Shown here in pieces: positions 1-6,717 of a stretch of DNA of 16,158 nucleotides. Where the stretch lies: positions 1 through 16,158 of the forward strand of contig QMZY01000007.1 of NCBI GenBank assembly GCA_003663415.1, given 5' to 3'. The position numbers and the translations under genes were made by a program. The DNA is from Candidatus Aenigmatarchaeota archaeon (lineage in GTDB: Archaea > Aenigmatarchaeota > Aenigmatarchaeia > QMZP01). The notes beneath the pieces are model-generated. The model ran no database searches. It saw only the letters and a list, made by a program, of their open reading frames with translations, and had not been told where the DNA came from. Positions within the stretch are counted from its first letter, which is position 1; every line of letters starts with the position of its first letter.

Positions 1-491
1 CAAGCGACACCATGGAGAGCGATAACAGCATAACTCTTTATGGAGACAGATACGGAACAATGATATCATACGATTCAGACAACCAAGGAGTTGTTGAGAT
101 CTCATATCCGGATGAGCAGGCAACCGCAATGGTAGCTGTGGGTTCTGACCCGACTTTCACAACAGGAACCAGTGGAGGAACCTATGAGGCAGCTGTCCAG
201 ATAACAAGCCCGGTTGCAAAACTGGATACTGAGGTCGACACAGGCAGCTTGAACGCAGACCTTATCTTAGTGGGCGGACCTTGTGTAAACACACTGGTAG
301 CCACACTGCTTGCACAGGACAACATAACCTGTGACACCTGGAACTTTACCAAAGGTATAATCAAAGAATACACAGACGCCTTTGGCTCAGGAAGAAAGGC
401 TCTGATTGTCGCAGGTACAAGCGCAGACGGAAAAGACACAAGAGACCTTGCCGCTATGGTAATGGCTGGCACAATGTCTTACGAAGCTTAA
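1..491 (+). CDS. S-layer protein, C-terminal part (5' end outside window)
   Basis: The reading frame is open to the left edge of the window (first full codon at 3), so the ATG at 12 is probably internal and this is the last ~163 residues of a longer protein. It resembles the C-terminal domain of archaeal MJ-type S-layer proteins: a beta-rich stretch, then a segment beginning ADLILVGGPCVNT with alternating alpha/beta character, and a final KALIVAGTSADGKDTRDLA before the C-terminus. Two cysteines (in GGPC and ITCDT) could form a disulfide outside the cell, and NIT and NFT are N-glycosylation sequons. There is no C-terminal membrane anchor. Codon choice is richer in C-ending codons (AAC, ACC, GAC) than in the housekeeping genes downstream, as often seen in highly expressed surface proteins. 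The family call is from pattern recognition; the partial length prevents domain counting. Confidence 0.75.
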   Translation, partial: SDTMESDNSITLYGDRYGTMISYDSDNQGVVEISYPDEQATAMVAVGSDPTFTTGTSGGTYEAAVQITSPVAKLDTEVDTGSLNADLILVGGPCVNTLVATLLAQDNITCDTWNFTKGIIKEYTDAFGSGRKALIVAGTSADGKDTRDLAAMVMAGTMSYEA

Positions 492-510
492 GCCGTTACA
501 AAAGCAGGTC

Positions 511-538
511 TTAACACCCCCCTTTTTCTTTTATTTTC
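511..538 (+). terminator. C/T-rich terminator behind the S-layer gene
   Basis: Twenty bases after the S-layer stop codon comes TTAACACCCCCCTTTTTCTT followed by another T-rich run. No hairpin precedes it, which fits archaeal termination at U-rich tracts. Almost the same sequence lies behind ftsZ at 15660-15680. Confidence 0.6.
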
Positions 539-558
539 TGTTATTCATTCACGTAAGA

Positions 559-568
559 TTTATAAATA
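559..568 (+). promoter_or_regulatory. TATA box of the lysozyme-like gene
   Basis: TTTATAAATA lies about 35 bases before the ATG at 598. Archaeal transcription usually starts about 25 bases downstream of the box centre, which would give a leader of only about ten bases that just includes the GTGA-type ribosome binding site at 589-592. Confidence 0.55.
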
Positions 569-597
569 AAATATTTAATTACTTTTAAGTGATTAAT

Positions 598-1425
598 ATG
601 AAAGTTGCAAAAAAACTTGCACCCGTAATTGTTGGCATTGGTTTGCTGACCTTTCCTTACACCTGCAGGAACAGTTTGGAAAGGGCATGTCGGCAAACAA
701 AAACAGAAACAATTGAATGTTACGGAAAAATTAGAGATTTTTATCCTTTTTCTCAAAAACGAACAGAAGAGGACGATGCATGGGAAAAAGAAATAGACAA
801 AAGAATTGAAGAGATAAGACAAGCTGTTTTTGAAAAAACGCTTTCAGACAAACGCGTTCTTCGCGACTATAATCTTGAAGCAAACGACATAAGCATGTAT
901 TTTGCTGTAAAAAAATACAAAAGCAAAATAGAGAAGTATGCTGAAATTCTTAATAGCGAGGAACTAATTCCTTATTATCTGGCAATGCTTTACGGAGAAT
1001 CCAGCGGAAGGCCGTTTGTAAAATCTAAACACGATGCTTATGGTTTGTTTCAGGTGAAATACAACGGTGCGTTTTTATGGGCTTGGGAACTTTTGAACAA
1101 TCCTAAAAAAAGAAAAAAGCATCCGGAAATATCAACTATTCTTTCTGATTTTGAAGGCGGCGATAAAGAGAAACTATGGGAAAAAGTGAAAAGGGACCCT
1201 GATATGAATATAAGACTCGGAATGGCATATTTGTATTTTTGTTGGCAGATAAATGACCATGACGTGCTGGAGGCATTAAAAGACTACGGTACAGGGAGGA
1301 AAGGAAAAAAGAAAAACCCAGAAGCAGCGAAAAAATATGTTAAATATATAAACGAAACAAAAAACGAGATTCAGAAGTGTTTGAAAAAAATAGAAAAAAT
1401 TAAAATGGAGAAGAAACAGAGCTAA
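598..1425 (+). CDS. secreted lytic transglycosylase-like (lysozyme-fold) protein
   Basis: A 275-residue protein whose middle and end match the SLT/goose-lysozyme fold. Motifs in order: YGESSG at 132-137 with the likely catalytic Glu134, AYGLFQV at 147-153 (the GLMQ-type motif), NIRLGMAYL at 204-212, ALKDYGTG at 226-233 (the usual AYNAG position), and YVKYI at 247-251. Family enzymes cleave the glycan strand of peptidoglycan. Residues 5-23 form a hydrophobic segment after KVAKK, so it is probably exported or membrane-tethered; no clear lipobox is seen. Residues 55-120 are charged and helical. A run of lysines (KGKKKN) sits next to the YGTG motif. ATG 598 is preferred over GTG 589 because GTGA at 589-592 then serves as ribosome binding site. 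It stands alone with its own promoter. Most archaea lack peptidoglycan, so the substrate is unclear; attack on bacterial neighbours or another surface glycan is inference. Confidence 0.75.
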   Translation: MKVAKKLAPVIVGIGLLTFPYTCRNSLERACRQTKTETIECYGKIRDFYPFSQKRTEEDDAWEKEIDKRIEEIRQAVFEKTLSDKRVLRDYNLEANDISMYFAVKKYKSKIEKYAEILNSEELIPYYLAMLYGESSGRPFVKSKHDAYGLFQVKYNGAFLWAWELLNNPKKRKKHPEISTILSDFEGGDKEKLWEKVKRDPDMNIRLGMAYLYFCWQINDHDVLEALKDYGTGRKGKKKNPEAAKKYVKYINETKNEIQKCLKKIEKIKMEKKQS

Positions 1426-1474
1426 AAACACAGCAATTTGAAAATTTTAAACGGGTTTTCAATAAAAATGAAAA

Positions 1475-1524
1475 CTTTTAAATAACAAAACTTCTTATAT
1501 TAATAACAAATTTAATGAGGAGGA
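1475..1524 (+). promoter_or_regulatory. psmA promoter (TATA box) and ribosome binding site
   Basis: CTTTTAAATAA at 1475-1485 is a good TATA box. Transcription would start near 1505-1510, giving a short leader that contains GAGGAGGA at 1517-1524. The ribosome binding site sits seven bases before ATG 1531 and decides for it over the in-frame TTG at 1525. This is probably the main promoter of the superoperon. Confidence 0.6.
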
Positions 1525-1530
1525 TTGATT

Positions 1531-2226
1531 ATGCCTCAACCATTACCGCCGGATTATATGGCTTATGACAGAACAATTGTGGTTTTCTCTCCGGATGGAA
1601 GGCTTTTACAGGTTGAATATGCAAGACAGATGGTAAAAAACGGAAGCACATCTATCGGTATAAAAACAAAGGACGGGGTTTTGCTCGGAACAGTAAAAAT
1701 TTCCATGCCGCTCGCTGTAACAGAGTCTTACAAAAAAATCTATGAAATAGATGAGCATGTAGCGCTTGTAAGCTCCGGTTCTCTTGCAGATGCGAGAGAG
1801 CTCGCAGATATGGCAAGGGTGAAAGCCCAAATAAACAGAATTACTTATGGAGAGCCAATTTCTGTCAGTTCTCTGACAAAACACGTGTGCGACAGAAAAC
1901 ACCTTGTTACACAATATGCCGGTGTAAGACCTTACGGAGTGGGTCTTCTTATAGGAGGTCTGGACAAAACAGGAGCCAGACTTTTTGAAACAGAACCTTC
2001 AGGAACCATGATAGAGTGGAAAGCACAGGCAATAGGAAGAGGCGCTGAAAAAGCAAGAAACATGCTCACAAAAGAATACAAAGATAATCTTGATATGAAA
2101 TCTGGCGCAAAACTTCTTCTTAAAATATTAAAAGCAAGCGACAAAGAGGCAAAGCCAGAGACAACAGATATGGTCTTTGTAAGCAAAGAGGGTATAAAAA
2201 GAGTTTCCGCAAAAGACATAAAGTGA
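1531..2226 (+). CDS. psmA: proteasome alpha subunit
   Basis: A 231-residue alpha-type 20S proteasome subunit. The A-type signature YDRTIVVFSPDGRLLQVEYA begins at residue 12, including the YDR gate motif (12-14) that closes the axial pore. The body shows the usual Ntn-hydrolase-like sheet and helices (STSIGIKTKDGVLLG, GVGLLIGG, AIGRGAEKA). As expected for alpha subunits there is no N-terminal threonine nucleophile. Seven copies form each outer ring, docking to an ATPase such as PAN; none is seen in this window. The beta subunit is encoded in the opposite operon at 8624-9253. Directly followed by sbds after six bases. Length is typical of archaea (230-260). Confidence 0.96.
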   Translation: MPQPLPPDYMAYDRTIVVFSPDGRLLQVEYARQMVKNGSTSIGIKTKDGVLLGTVKISMPLAVTESYKKIYEIDEHVALVSSGSLADARELADMARVKAQINRITYGEPISVSSLTKHVCDRKHLVTQYAGVRPYGVGLLIGGLDKTGARLFETEPSGTMIEWKAQAIGRGAEKARNMLTKEYKDNLDMKSGAKLLLKILKASDKEAKPETTDMVFVSKEGIKRVSAKDIK

Positions 2227-2232
2227 TTTTTT

Positions 2233-2934
2233 ATGGTATCCATTGAAAAAGCTGTAATTGCAAGATTAAACAAAAATGGAATTCAGTTTGAAATATGGGT
2301 GGACCCTGATAAAGCCTTGGAATTCAAAAAAGGAAAGGCTTTGAATACAGAAGAAATTCTTGCTGTCAATGATATTTTTAAAGATGCAAAAAAAGGCGAA
2401 AGGGTTTCAGAGAACGATATTGTTAATTGTTTTCATACGAAAAGCATTTTTGATGCCGCAGCTGAGATAATAAGGAACGGCGAAGTTCAGCTCACAACAG
2501 AACAAAAAAGAAGGTTTATCGAGGAGAAGAGAAAACAGATTGCCGATATAATATCAAAACAGGGCATAAACCCGCAAACAAAACTTCCGCACCCACCCAC
2601 AAGAATTATAAACGCAATGGAAGAAGCGCATGTAAATATCGACCCGTTTATTCCAGCACAGGAGCAGATTGAAACCGTTCTCTCTAAGATCCGCTCTATT
2701 ATTCCAATAAGAATAGAAAGATTAGAGATAGCAGTGAAAGTTCCTATAGAACATGCAGGAAAAGTCAGCTCCTTTCTGAGAAAAACAGCTCAGGTAAAAA
2801 ACGAGGAATGGAAAACAGACAGCTGGATATGCATAATAGAGATATCCGGCGGGATGCAAAGCGAGATATATCAAAAACTTAATGATATGACAGCTGGGAA
2901 GGTGGAAGTTAAAATATTAAAAGAGAAGCATTAA
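2233..2934 (+). CDS. sbds: ribosome maturation protein SBDS
   Basis: A 233-residue full-length archaeal homologue of the Shwachman-Bodian-Diamond protein. The N-terminal FYSH domain covers about residues 1-90 (VIARLNKNGIQFEIWVDPDK near the start, then a GERVSENDIVNCFHT segment). A helical linker domain follows with the typical NPQTKLPHPPTRI run, then a C-terminal ferredoxin-like domain (IPIRIERLEIAVKVP onward). In eukaryotes it releases the anti-association factor eIF6 from the large subunit; the archaeal role is inferred to be similar. Position between psmA and rrp4 is the widely conserved archaeal order. The start ATG has only a weak GTGA site overlapping the psmA stop codon, suggesting coupled translation. 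Confidence 0.95.
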   Translation: MVSIEKAVIARLNKNGIQFEIWVDPDKALEFKKGKALNTEEILAVNDIFKDAKKGERVSENDIVNCFHTKSIFDAAAEIIRNGEVQLTTEQKRRFIEEKRKQIADIISKQGINPQTKLPHPPTRIINAMEEAHVNIDPFIPAQEQIETVLSKIRSIIPIRIERLEIAVKVPIEHAGKVSSFLRKTAQVKNEEWKTDSWICIIEISGGMQSEIYQKLNDMTAGKVEVKILKEKH

Positions 2935-2944
2935 TTTCTTCTCC

Positions 2945-2959
2945 TTTAAATTTAAATAA
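2945..2959 (+). promoter_or_regulatory. possible internal promoter before rrp4
   Basis: TTTAAATTTAAATAA lies in the 58-bp gap after sbds. A transcript would start near 2977 and carry GGGTGA at 2983-2988 just before ATG 2993. It may give the exosome genes expression independent of psmA. Confidence 0.45.
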
Positions 2960-2992
2960 GAAAAACACATAAAAAATTCATTGGGTGAAATT

Positions 2993-3697
2993 ATGGGAAT
3001 ATTGCTTAAGAAAAAGGAAAGGGAACTGGTTGTTCCCGGAGAAGAAATAATAAAATCAATGGATTATCTTCCGGGAAGAAACTGCTTTAGAGAAGGAGAT
3101 TCGATATATGCAAAAAGGCTGGGTTTTGTTAGCATAAACGGAAGAGTGATTTCTGTTGTGCCGCTTTCCGGAGTATATATACCAAAAACAGGGGATATGG
3201 TGATAGGCGAGATAAAGGAAGTCCAGCCGACGGGCTGGATTGTTGATATTAAAGCGCCTTATGACGCTTACCTGCCTCTTGCGGGCATAAAGGAATTTAT
3301 AGACACAACAAAAACAGACCTTTCAAGGGTTTATGATATCGGTGAGCTTATATATGCAAGAGTAGCGTCAGTTTCCGGAACAAGTTCTGTTCATCTCTCA
3401 ATGCATGATCCAAGATGCAAAAAATTCAAATCAGGCAGAATAATAAGGATAAACCCAACAAAAATTCCAAGGGTTATTGGAAAAATGGGCTCTATGATAA
3501 ACCTTATAAAAACCAGCACAAAAACCAGAATAAGCGTTGGTCAGAACGGAATGATTTGGTTTGAAGGAGAAAACGAGGAGCTTGTGGCAAAAGCAATAAA
3601 ATTAATAGAAAAGCAGTCACAGCAGGAAGGTCTGACAGATAAGGTTTCAGAGCTTTTGAAGGCTGGTAGCAAAGGTGACAAAAATGAAAAGGATTGA
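2993..3697 (+). CDS. rrp4: exosome RNA-binding subunit Rrp4
   Basis: A 234-residue cap subunit of the archaeal RNA exosome. It has the three expected parts: an N-terminal domain starting with VVPGEEI (13-19), an S1 RNA-binding domain at about 65-140 (GDMVIGEIKEVQPTGWIVDI), and a KH domain with the GKMG loop at 163-166. Three copies of Rrp4 (or Csl4) sit on the Rrp41/Rrp42 ring, feeding RNA and favouring poly(A)-rich substrates. Csl4 is not encoded here. ATG 2993 is chosen over the upstream in-frame TTG 2981 because GGGTGA at 2983-2988 is correctly placed for it. The 3' end overlaps rrp41 by 14 bases. Confidence 0.95.
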   Translation: MGILLKKKERELVVPGEEIIKSMDYLPGRNCFREGDSIYAKRLGFVSINGRVISVVPLSGVYIPKTGDMVIGEIKEVQPTGWIVDIKAPYDAYLPLAGIKEFIDTTKTDLSRVYDIGELIYARVASVSGTSSVHLSMHDPRCKKFKSGRIIRINPTKIPRVIGKMGSMINLIKTSTKTRISVGQNGMIWFEGENEELVAKAIKLIEKQSQQEGLTDKVSELLKAGSKGDKNEKD

Positions 3698-4364
3698 CGG
3701 CAGAAAAGAAGATGAGTTAAGACCGATTGTAATGAAGGCAGGTGTAATTGAACAGGCAGATGGTTCTGCGTTTGTTAAATTTGGAAACACGTCTGCAATA
3801 GCGGCTGTTTACGGACCGAGGTCCTTGCATCCAAAACACCTTCAGATTCCTGACAAAGCCCTTCTCAGAACAGTTTACAGCATGGCGCCGTTTTCAACAA
3901 CAGAGAGAGTCAAGCCGGGTCCTTCAAGAAGAAGCATAGAAATCTCAAAAGTAACAAGATATGCGCTTGAGCCTGCTGTTTTTTTGGAAGAATTTCCAAA
4001 AACAGGCATTGAGGTTTATATAGATATTATAGAGGCTGACGCGGGAACAAGAACAGCCGGCATAAATGCAGCAAGCATTGCTCTTGCAGATGCCGGTATT
4101 CCGATGAGGGATCTGGTGGCAGCTGTTGCTGTTGGTAAAATAAACAATAACTATATAGTTGATTTGTGCGGCAAAGAAGAGGAACAAACATTATGCGATA
4201 TGCCTGTAGCATATATGCCAAGAACAAAGCAAATAACACTTCTTCAAATGGATGGTGACATAACATTGGACGATGCGACAAAACTGATAAAACTTGCAAT
4301 AAAAAAATGCGAAGAAATATATGAGATTCAGAAACAGGCATTAAAGAAAAGATGGATGGGGTGA
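3684..4364 (+). CDS. rrp41: exosome catalytic subunit Rrp41
   Basis: A 226-residue RNase PH-family subunit that carries the phosphorolytic active site of the exosome. Visible hallmarks are RIDGRKEDELRPI at the start, the phosphate/RNA-binding arginine cluster VKPGPSRRSIEIS (77-88), CDMPVA at 171-176 and the acidic MDGDITLD at 189-196, where the family's catalytic aspartates lie. It degrades RNA 3' to 5' with phosphate and can add tails in reverse. ATG 3684 is preferred to GTG 3675, since GGTGA at 3674-3678 is the expected spacing upstream; the start lies inside rrp4, implying translational coupling. Rrp42 follows after four bases and completes the hexameric ring. Confidence 0.96.
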   Translation: MKRIDGRKEDELRPIVMKAGVIEQADGSAFVKFGNTSAIAAVYGPRSLHPKHLQIPDKALLRTVYSMAPFSTTERVKPGPSRRSIEISKVTRYALEPAVFLEEFPKTGIEVYIDIIEADAGTRTAGINAASIALADAGIPMRDLVAAVAVGKINNNYIVDLCGKEEEQTLCDMPVAYMPRTKQITLLQMDGDITLDDATKLIKLAIKKCEEIYEIQKQALKKRWMG

Positions 4365-4368
4365 ATTT

Positions 4369-5130
4369 ATGAAACTGCAAACTCAATATTTGATAAGGCT
4401 TGCTGAAAAAGGAGTGAGGGGCGATGGAAGAAAGGGCGAGGAATATAGAAAGATAGAGATTGAGAAAAACACAATAGCAAAAGCAGAAGGTTCGGCAAAA
4501 GTAAAAATAGGAAGCACAGAAGTTGTTGCAGGGGTTAAAATGGACGTGGGAGAGCCGTTTCCTGATAAACCAGACGAAGGAATATTAATAACAAACGCTG
4601 AATTTTCTCCTATAGCTTCCCCGGAATTTGAAACCGGGCCGCCAGACGAAGATGCGATAGAGCTTGCAAGGGTCGTTGACAGAGGCATAAGAGAGTCAGG
4701 AGCAATTGATATGAAAAAACTCTGCATAACTCCCGGAGAAAAGGTCTGGATGGTTTTTATCGATATTCACATTCTTAATCATTCAGGAAACCTTATAGAT
4801 GCTGCTGCTCTTGCAGCTGTAACAGCGTTAAAGCACACAAAAATACCGGAATATGACGGAGAGAAAGTAGATTATGAAAACAAAACAAAACCATTACCGC
4901 TTGTTCATTTACCTGTAACCGTTACAACAGCAAAAATAGGGAACCTTTACGTAGTAGACCCTGATTTAGAGGAAGAGGATGTTATGTCAGTAAGACTTAC
5001 TGTAACCACAAAAGAAGACGGAAACGTTTGTGCAATTCAGAAAAGCGGACCCGACGGATTGTTGCTTGAAGAGGTAGAAAAAATATTTAAACTTTCAATA
5101 AAAAAAGGAAATGAAATAAGAAAATTATAG
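4369..5130 (+). CDS. rrp42: exosome subunit Rrp42
   Basis: A 253-residue RNase PH-fold subunit that pairs with Rrp41 in the alternating hexamer. Features: GVRGDGRKGEEYRKIEIE near the N-terminus, a Rrp42-type insertion KMDVGEPFPDKPDEGIL, EFETGPPDEDAIELARVVDRGIRES, and a long C-terminal VVDPDLEEEDVMSVRLTVTT. It lacks the RRS-type cluster of Rrp41 and is regarded in the family as catalytically inactive but needed for RNA binding and assembly. The ribosome binding site GGGGTGA overlaps the rrp41 stop codon. Its own TAG stop codon lies inside repeat copy 1 (5125-5207). Confidence 0.95.
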   Translation: MKLQTQYLIRLAEKGVRGDGRKGEEYRKIEIEKNTIAKAEGSAKVKIGSTEVVAGVKMDVGEPFPDKPDEGILITNAEFSPIASPEFETGPPDEDAIELARVVDRGIRESGAIDMKKLCITPGEKVWMVFIDIHILNHSGNLIDAAALAAVTALKHTKIPEYDGEKVDYENKTKPLPLVHLPVTVTTAKIGNLYVVDPDLEEEDVMSVRLTVTTKEDGNVCAIQKSGPDGLLLEEVEKIFKLSIKKGNEIRKL

Positions 5131-5207
5131 TTCCTGACACTAAATTTCAAACCGTCAGGAACAATCAGCAAACGACATCCCTGTAATTAATTATGCCGTT
5201 TGCTATT
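5125..5207. repeat. two-palindrome intergenic repeat, copy 1
   Basis: Stem 1 is a perfect 9-bp inverted repeat, GTTCCTGAC (5130-5138) with GTCAGGAAC (5154-5162), around a 15-base loop. Stem 2 is AGCAAACGAC (5167-5176) with GCCGTTTGCT (5195-5204), one mismatch, around 18 bases. The loop of stem 1 and the linker to stem 2 are almost unchanged in copy 2 (24 identical bases at 5141-5164, one change, then 12 more identical). The element starts inside the rrp42 stop region and fills most of the gap before rpl37ae. It may be a REP-like extragenic palindrome, a protein-binding site or a processed RNA; strand is not certain. Confidence 0.75.
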
Positions 5208-5226
5208 AATCTCTTGAGGTTATATT

Positions 5227-5439
5227 ATGGGAAAAACAAAAAAAGTTGGAGCAGCAGGGAAGTATGGTGTGAGATATGGAAGGAAAATAAGGCAAAGACT
5301 GTTAAAGGTGCATAAACAGCAAAAGAAAAAACACATATGCCCCGAATGTTTCAAACCCGGATTGAAAAGGCTTGCACCGGGAATATGGGAATGCAAAAAA
5401 TGCGGAGCAAAATTTGCAGGCAAAGCATATAAACCTTAA
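5227..5439 (+). CDS. rpl37ae: ribosomal protein L37Ae (eL43)
   Basis: A 70-residue basic protein of the large ribosomal subunit. The N-terminal GKTKKVGAAGKYGVRYGRKIR is typical, followed by a zinc ribbon with CPEC (38-41) and CKKC (56-59). The protein binds 23S rRNA. GAGGT at 5216-5220 is the ribosome binding site. It lies between the exosome genes and rpoP, as in many archaea. The 96-bp gap before it is occupied by repeat copy 1, so it may be separately processed or transcribed. Confidence 0.95.
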   Translation: MGKTKKVGAAGKYGVRYGRKIRQRLLKVHKQQKKKHICPECFKPGLKRLAPGIWECKKCGAKFAGKAYKP

Positions 5440-5472
5440 ATCTTTAAAATAATTATCTTAAAAGGTGGTTAA

Positions 5473-5610
5473 ATGTATAAATGTATGAAGTGCGGAAAAG
5501 AGGTTGAAATTGACCTGAAAACCGCTAAAAAAATAATCTGCCCGCACTGTGGTTACAGAATTATCATGAAAACAAGACCAAAAATAATAAAAAAGGTTAT
5601 AGCGAGGTGA
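5473..5610 (+). CDS. rpoP: DNA-directed RNA polymerase subunit P (Rpo12)
   Basis: A 45-residue zinc-ribbon protein, easily missed because of its size. It reads MYKCMKCGKEVEIDLKT, then IICPHCGYRII and a basic tail: CMKC at 4-7 and CPHC at 23-26 form the metal site. This matches archaeal Rpo12/RpoP, the counterpart of eukaryotic Rpb12, which bridges the large polymerase subunits. Ribosome binding site AAAGGTGG at 5461-5468 precedes ATG 5473. The order L37Ae-RpoP-prefoldin beta is conserved in archaea. The last codons contain the ribosome binding site (GAGGTGA) of pfdB. Confidence 0.93.
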   Translation: MYKCMKCGKEVEIDLKTAKKIICPHCGYRIIMKTRPKIIKKVIAR

Positions 5611-5613
5611 ATT

Positions 5614-5949
5614 ATGACTTCTCAACAGGCACAGCAATTATTAATGCAGGCTCAGGCTTATCAGCAGCAAATACAAAACATAGTTACGCAAAAAGAAACC
5701 TTAAAGTTGCAGGAAATGGAAATAAAAAAGGCTTTGGAAGAGCTTGAAAAAACGCAGGAAAAAAATGTTTATAAAATTTCAGGCCCAATACTTGTAAAAA
5801 CAACAAAGGAAGAAGTAACAAGAGACTTAAAAGACAAGCAGGAACTTATAGAAGCAAGGATAAAGACACTGGAAAAAAATGAACAAAAAGTGAAAGAGAA
5901 AATTGATGAGCTTAGGGAAAAATTAATGCAAGCGCCTTCAGGTGGTTGA
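5614..5949 (+). CDS. pfdB: prefoldin beta subunit
   Basis: A 111-residue protein with two long coiled coils (about residues 3-48 and 70-105) joined by a beta-hairpin region KNVYKISGPILVKTTKEEV, the standard beta-prefoldin layout. Four beta and two alpha subunits form a jellyfish-shaped chaperone that captures unfolded proteins and passes them to the thermosome. It starts three bases after rpoP. The Gly/Ser-ending C-terminus (APSGG) is encoded by the ribosome binding site of the next gene. Confidence 0.95.
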   Translation: MTSQQAQQLLMQAQAYQQQIQNIVTQKETLKLQEMEIKKALEELEKTQEKNVYKISGPILVKTTKEEVTRDLKDKQELIEARIKTLEKNEQKVKEKIDELREKLMQAPSGG

Positions 5950-6210
5950 ATGGACAAAAAGGGAATTATCCAACTGCTTGAAGATATAATCAAAGACAGA
6001 GGCATCCCAAAAAACATAAAAGCCTCACTGGAAAAATCCGTACAGCTTCTTGACAATTCAAACGGCTCTGAAGAAGAAAAGATAGCACACATAACTTCCA
6101 TTCTTGATGAGGCTTCTCAGGATCCAAACATTCCAACACATGCAAGAACAAAAATATGGAACGCAGTGTCTGTGTTAGAGGAAATAAACAGGAAAAACGC
6201 TAATCTTTAA
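5950..6210 (+). CDS. UPF0147 family protein
   Basis: An 86-residue, all-helical acidic protein. The core IIKDRGIPKNIKASLEKSVQLL and the later segment DEASQDPNIPTHARTKIW match the archaeal UPF0147 family, which has two similar helical hairpins each containing an 'IP' turn. Its biochemical role is unknown. It begins directly after the pfdB stop codon and shares its transcript, a neighbourhood common for this family; a link to protein folding or the ribosome is only inferred from position. Confidence 0.88.
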   Translation: MDKKGIIQLLEDIIKDRGIPKNIKASLEKSVQLLDNSNGSEEEKIAHITSILDEASQDPNIPTHARTKIWNAVSVLEEINRKNANL

Positions 6211-6254
6211 AAATCTAACTCTTACAATATCAATTAAATAACGATTAAGGAGGT
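6206..6254 (+). promoter_or_regulatory. sepF promoter and strong ribosome binding site
   Basis: TTTAAAAA at 6206-6213 overlaps the end of the UPF0147 gene and is a plausible TATA box. AAGGAGGT at 6247-6254 is a full-strength ribosome binding site four bases before ATG 6259. Together they suggest that sepF is transcribed separately from the superoperon. Confidence 0.5.
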
Positions 6255-6258
6255 AATC

Positions 6259-6609
6259 ATGCCAATAAAAAATCTTTTTTCCAAAAAAAGAGACGAAATA
6301 GATGTATCAGAAGAAGAAAGTTATGTGGAAGTAAATGTTATGGATTCTGATGATAGAAAACCAGGAAAACTTGGAATAAGAATAGAGAAGCTTTCAGAGT
6401 TTTCTGACACCGACAGAATTCTCAGATATGTGAGGTCAGGTTCTATAATTTTTCTGAAGATCAGAGAACTGAAAGATAAAGATATGGGCGAGCTGAAACG
6501 AGCAGTAGACAAGCTTAAAAAATCAATAATAGCCAATAATGGCGAGATAGTAGGAGCAGAGCAGGACTGGTTGATTCTGGCTCCAGAATATGCAAGAATA
6601 GAAAGATAA
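6259..6609 (+). CDS. sepF: cell division protein SepF
   Basis: A 116-residue SepF (DUF552) protein, the membrane anchor for FtsZ in archaea. The first ten residues MPIKNLFSKK form a short amphipathic helix suited to membrane binding, followed by an acidic linker (11-32). The SepF core at about 37-112 has IRIEKLSEFSDTDRILRYVRSG, a strand IIFLKIREL, a helix and a final strand DWLILAP. Archaeal SepF dimerises through this core and binds the FtsZ C-terminus. ftsZ itself is in this window at 14521. A T-rich run and then repeat copy 2 follow the stop codon. Confidence 0.93.
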   Translation: MPIKNLFSKKRDEIDVSEEESYVEVNVMDSDDRKPGKLGIRIEKLSEFSDTDRILRYVRSGSIIFLKIRELKDKDMGELKRAVDKLKKSIIANNGEIVGAEQDWLILAPEYARIER

Positions 6610-6628
6610 TTTCCCTTTTCATTAATAA

Positions 6629-6704
6629 TTATAGTTCCTAACACAATAAATTTCAAACCGTCAGGAACAACCAGCAAACGACAGCTTGTATGCTGTTTGC
6701 TATA
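6629..6704. repeat. two-palindrome intergenic repeat, copy 2
   Basis: Related to the copy at 5125-5207. Stem 1 pairs GTTCCTAAC (6634-6642) with GTCAGGAAC (6660-6668), one change from a perfect 9-bp stem; that change keeps a G-U pair only if the minus strand is the RNA. Stem 2 is AGCAAAC (6673-6679) with GTTTGCT (6695-6701), with a further AGC/GCT pair inside (6683-6685/6692-6694). It lies between the convergent 3' ends of sepF and fttA, so it would be in the 3' region of both transcripts and could act in termination or as a boundary. Confidence 0.75.
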
Positions 6705-6717
6705 ATTTATCCTTTAC

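Noticed and set aside
12..14. ATG at 12 as the start of a small separate gene.
   Set aside because: The frame is open to the window edge and the protein matches only the C-terminal part of S-layer proteins; no ribosome binding site precedes it.
879..890. AGCAAACGACAT, a 12-base match to part of the two-palindrome repeat, inside the lysozyme-like gene.
   Set aside because: The match stops at 12 bases, the partner arm and stem 1 are missing, and the codons fit the protein, so chance is the simplest explanation.
1438..1462. Inverted repeat TTGAAAA/TTTTCAA after the lysozyme-like gene as a hairpin terminator.
   Set aside because: Only seven A/T-rich pairs around 11 bases, not followed by a clear T-run; expected by chance in A+T-rich sequence.
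5125..6704. The repeat pair as a CRISPR array or insertion sequence ends.
   Set aside because: Only two copies 1.4 kb apart with core genes between them, no regular spacers, no transposase and no target duplications.
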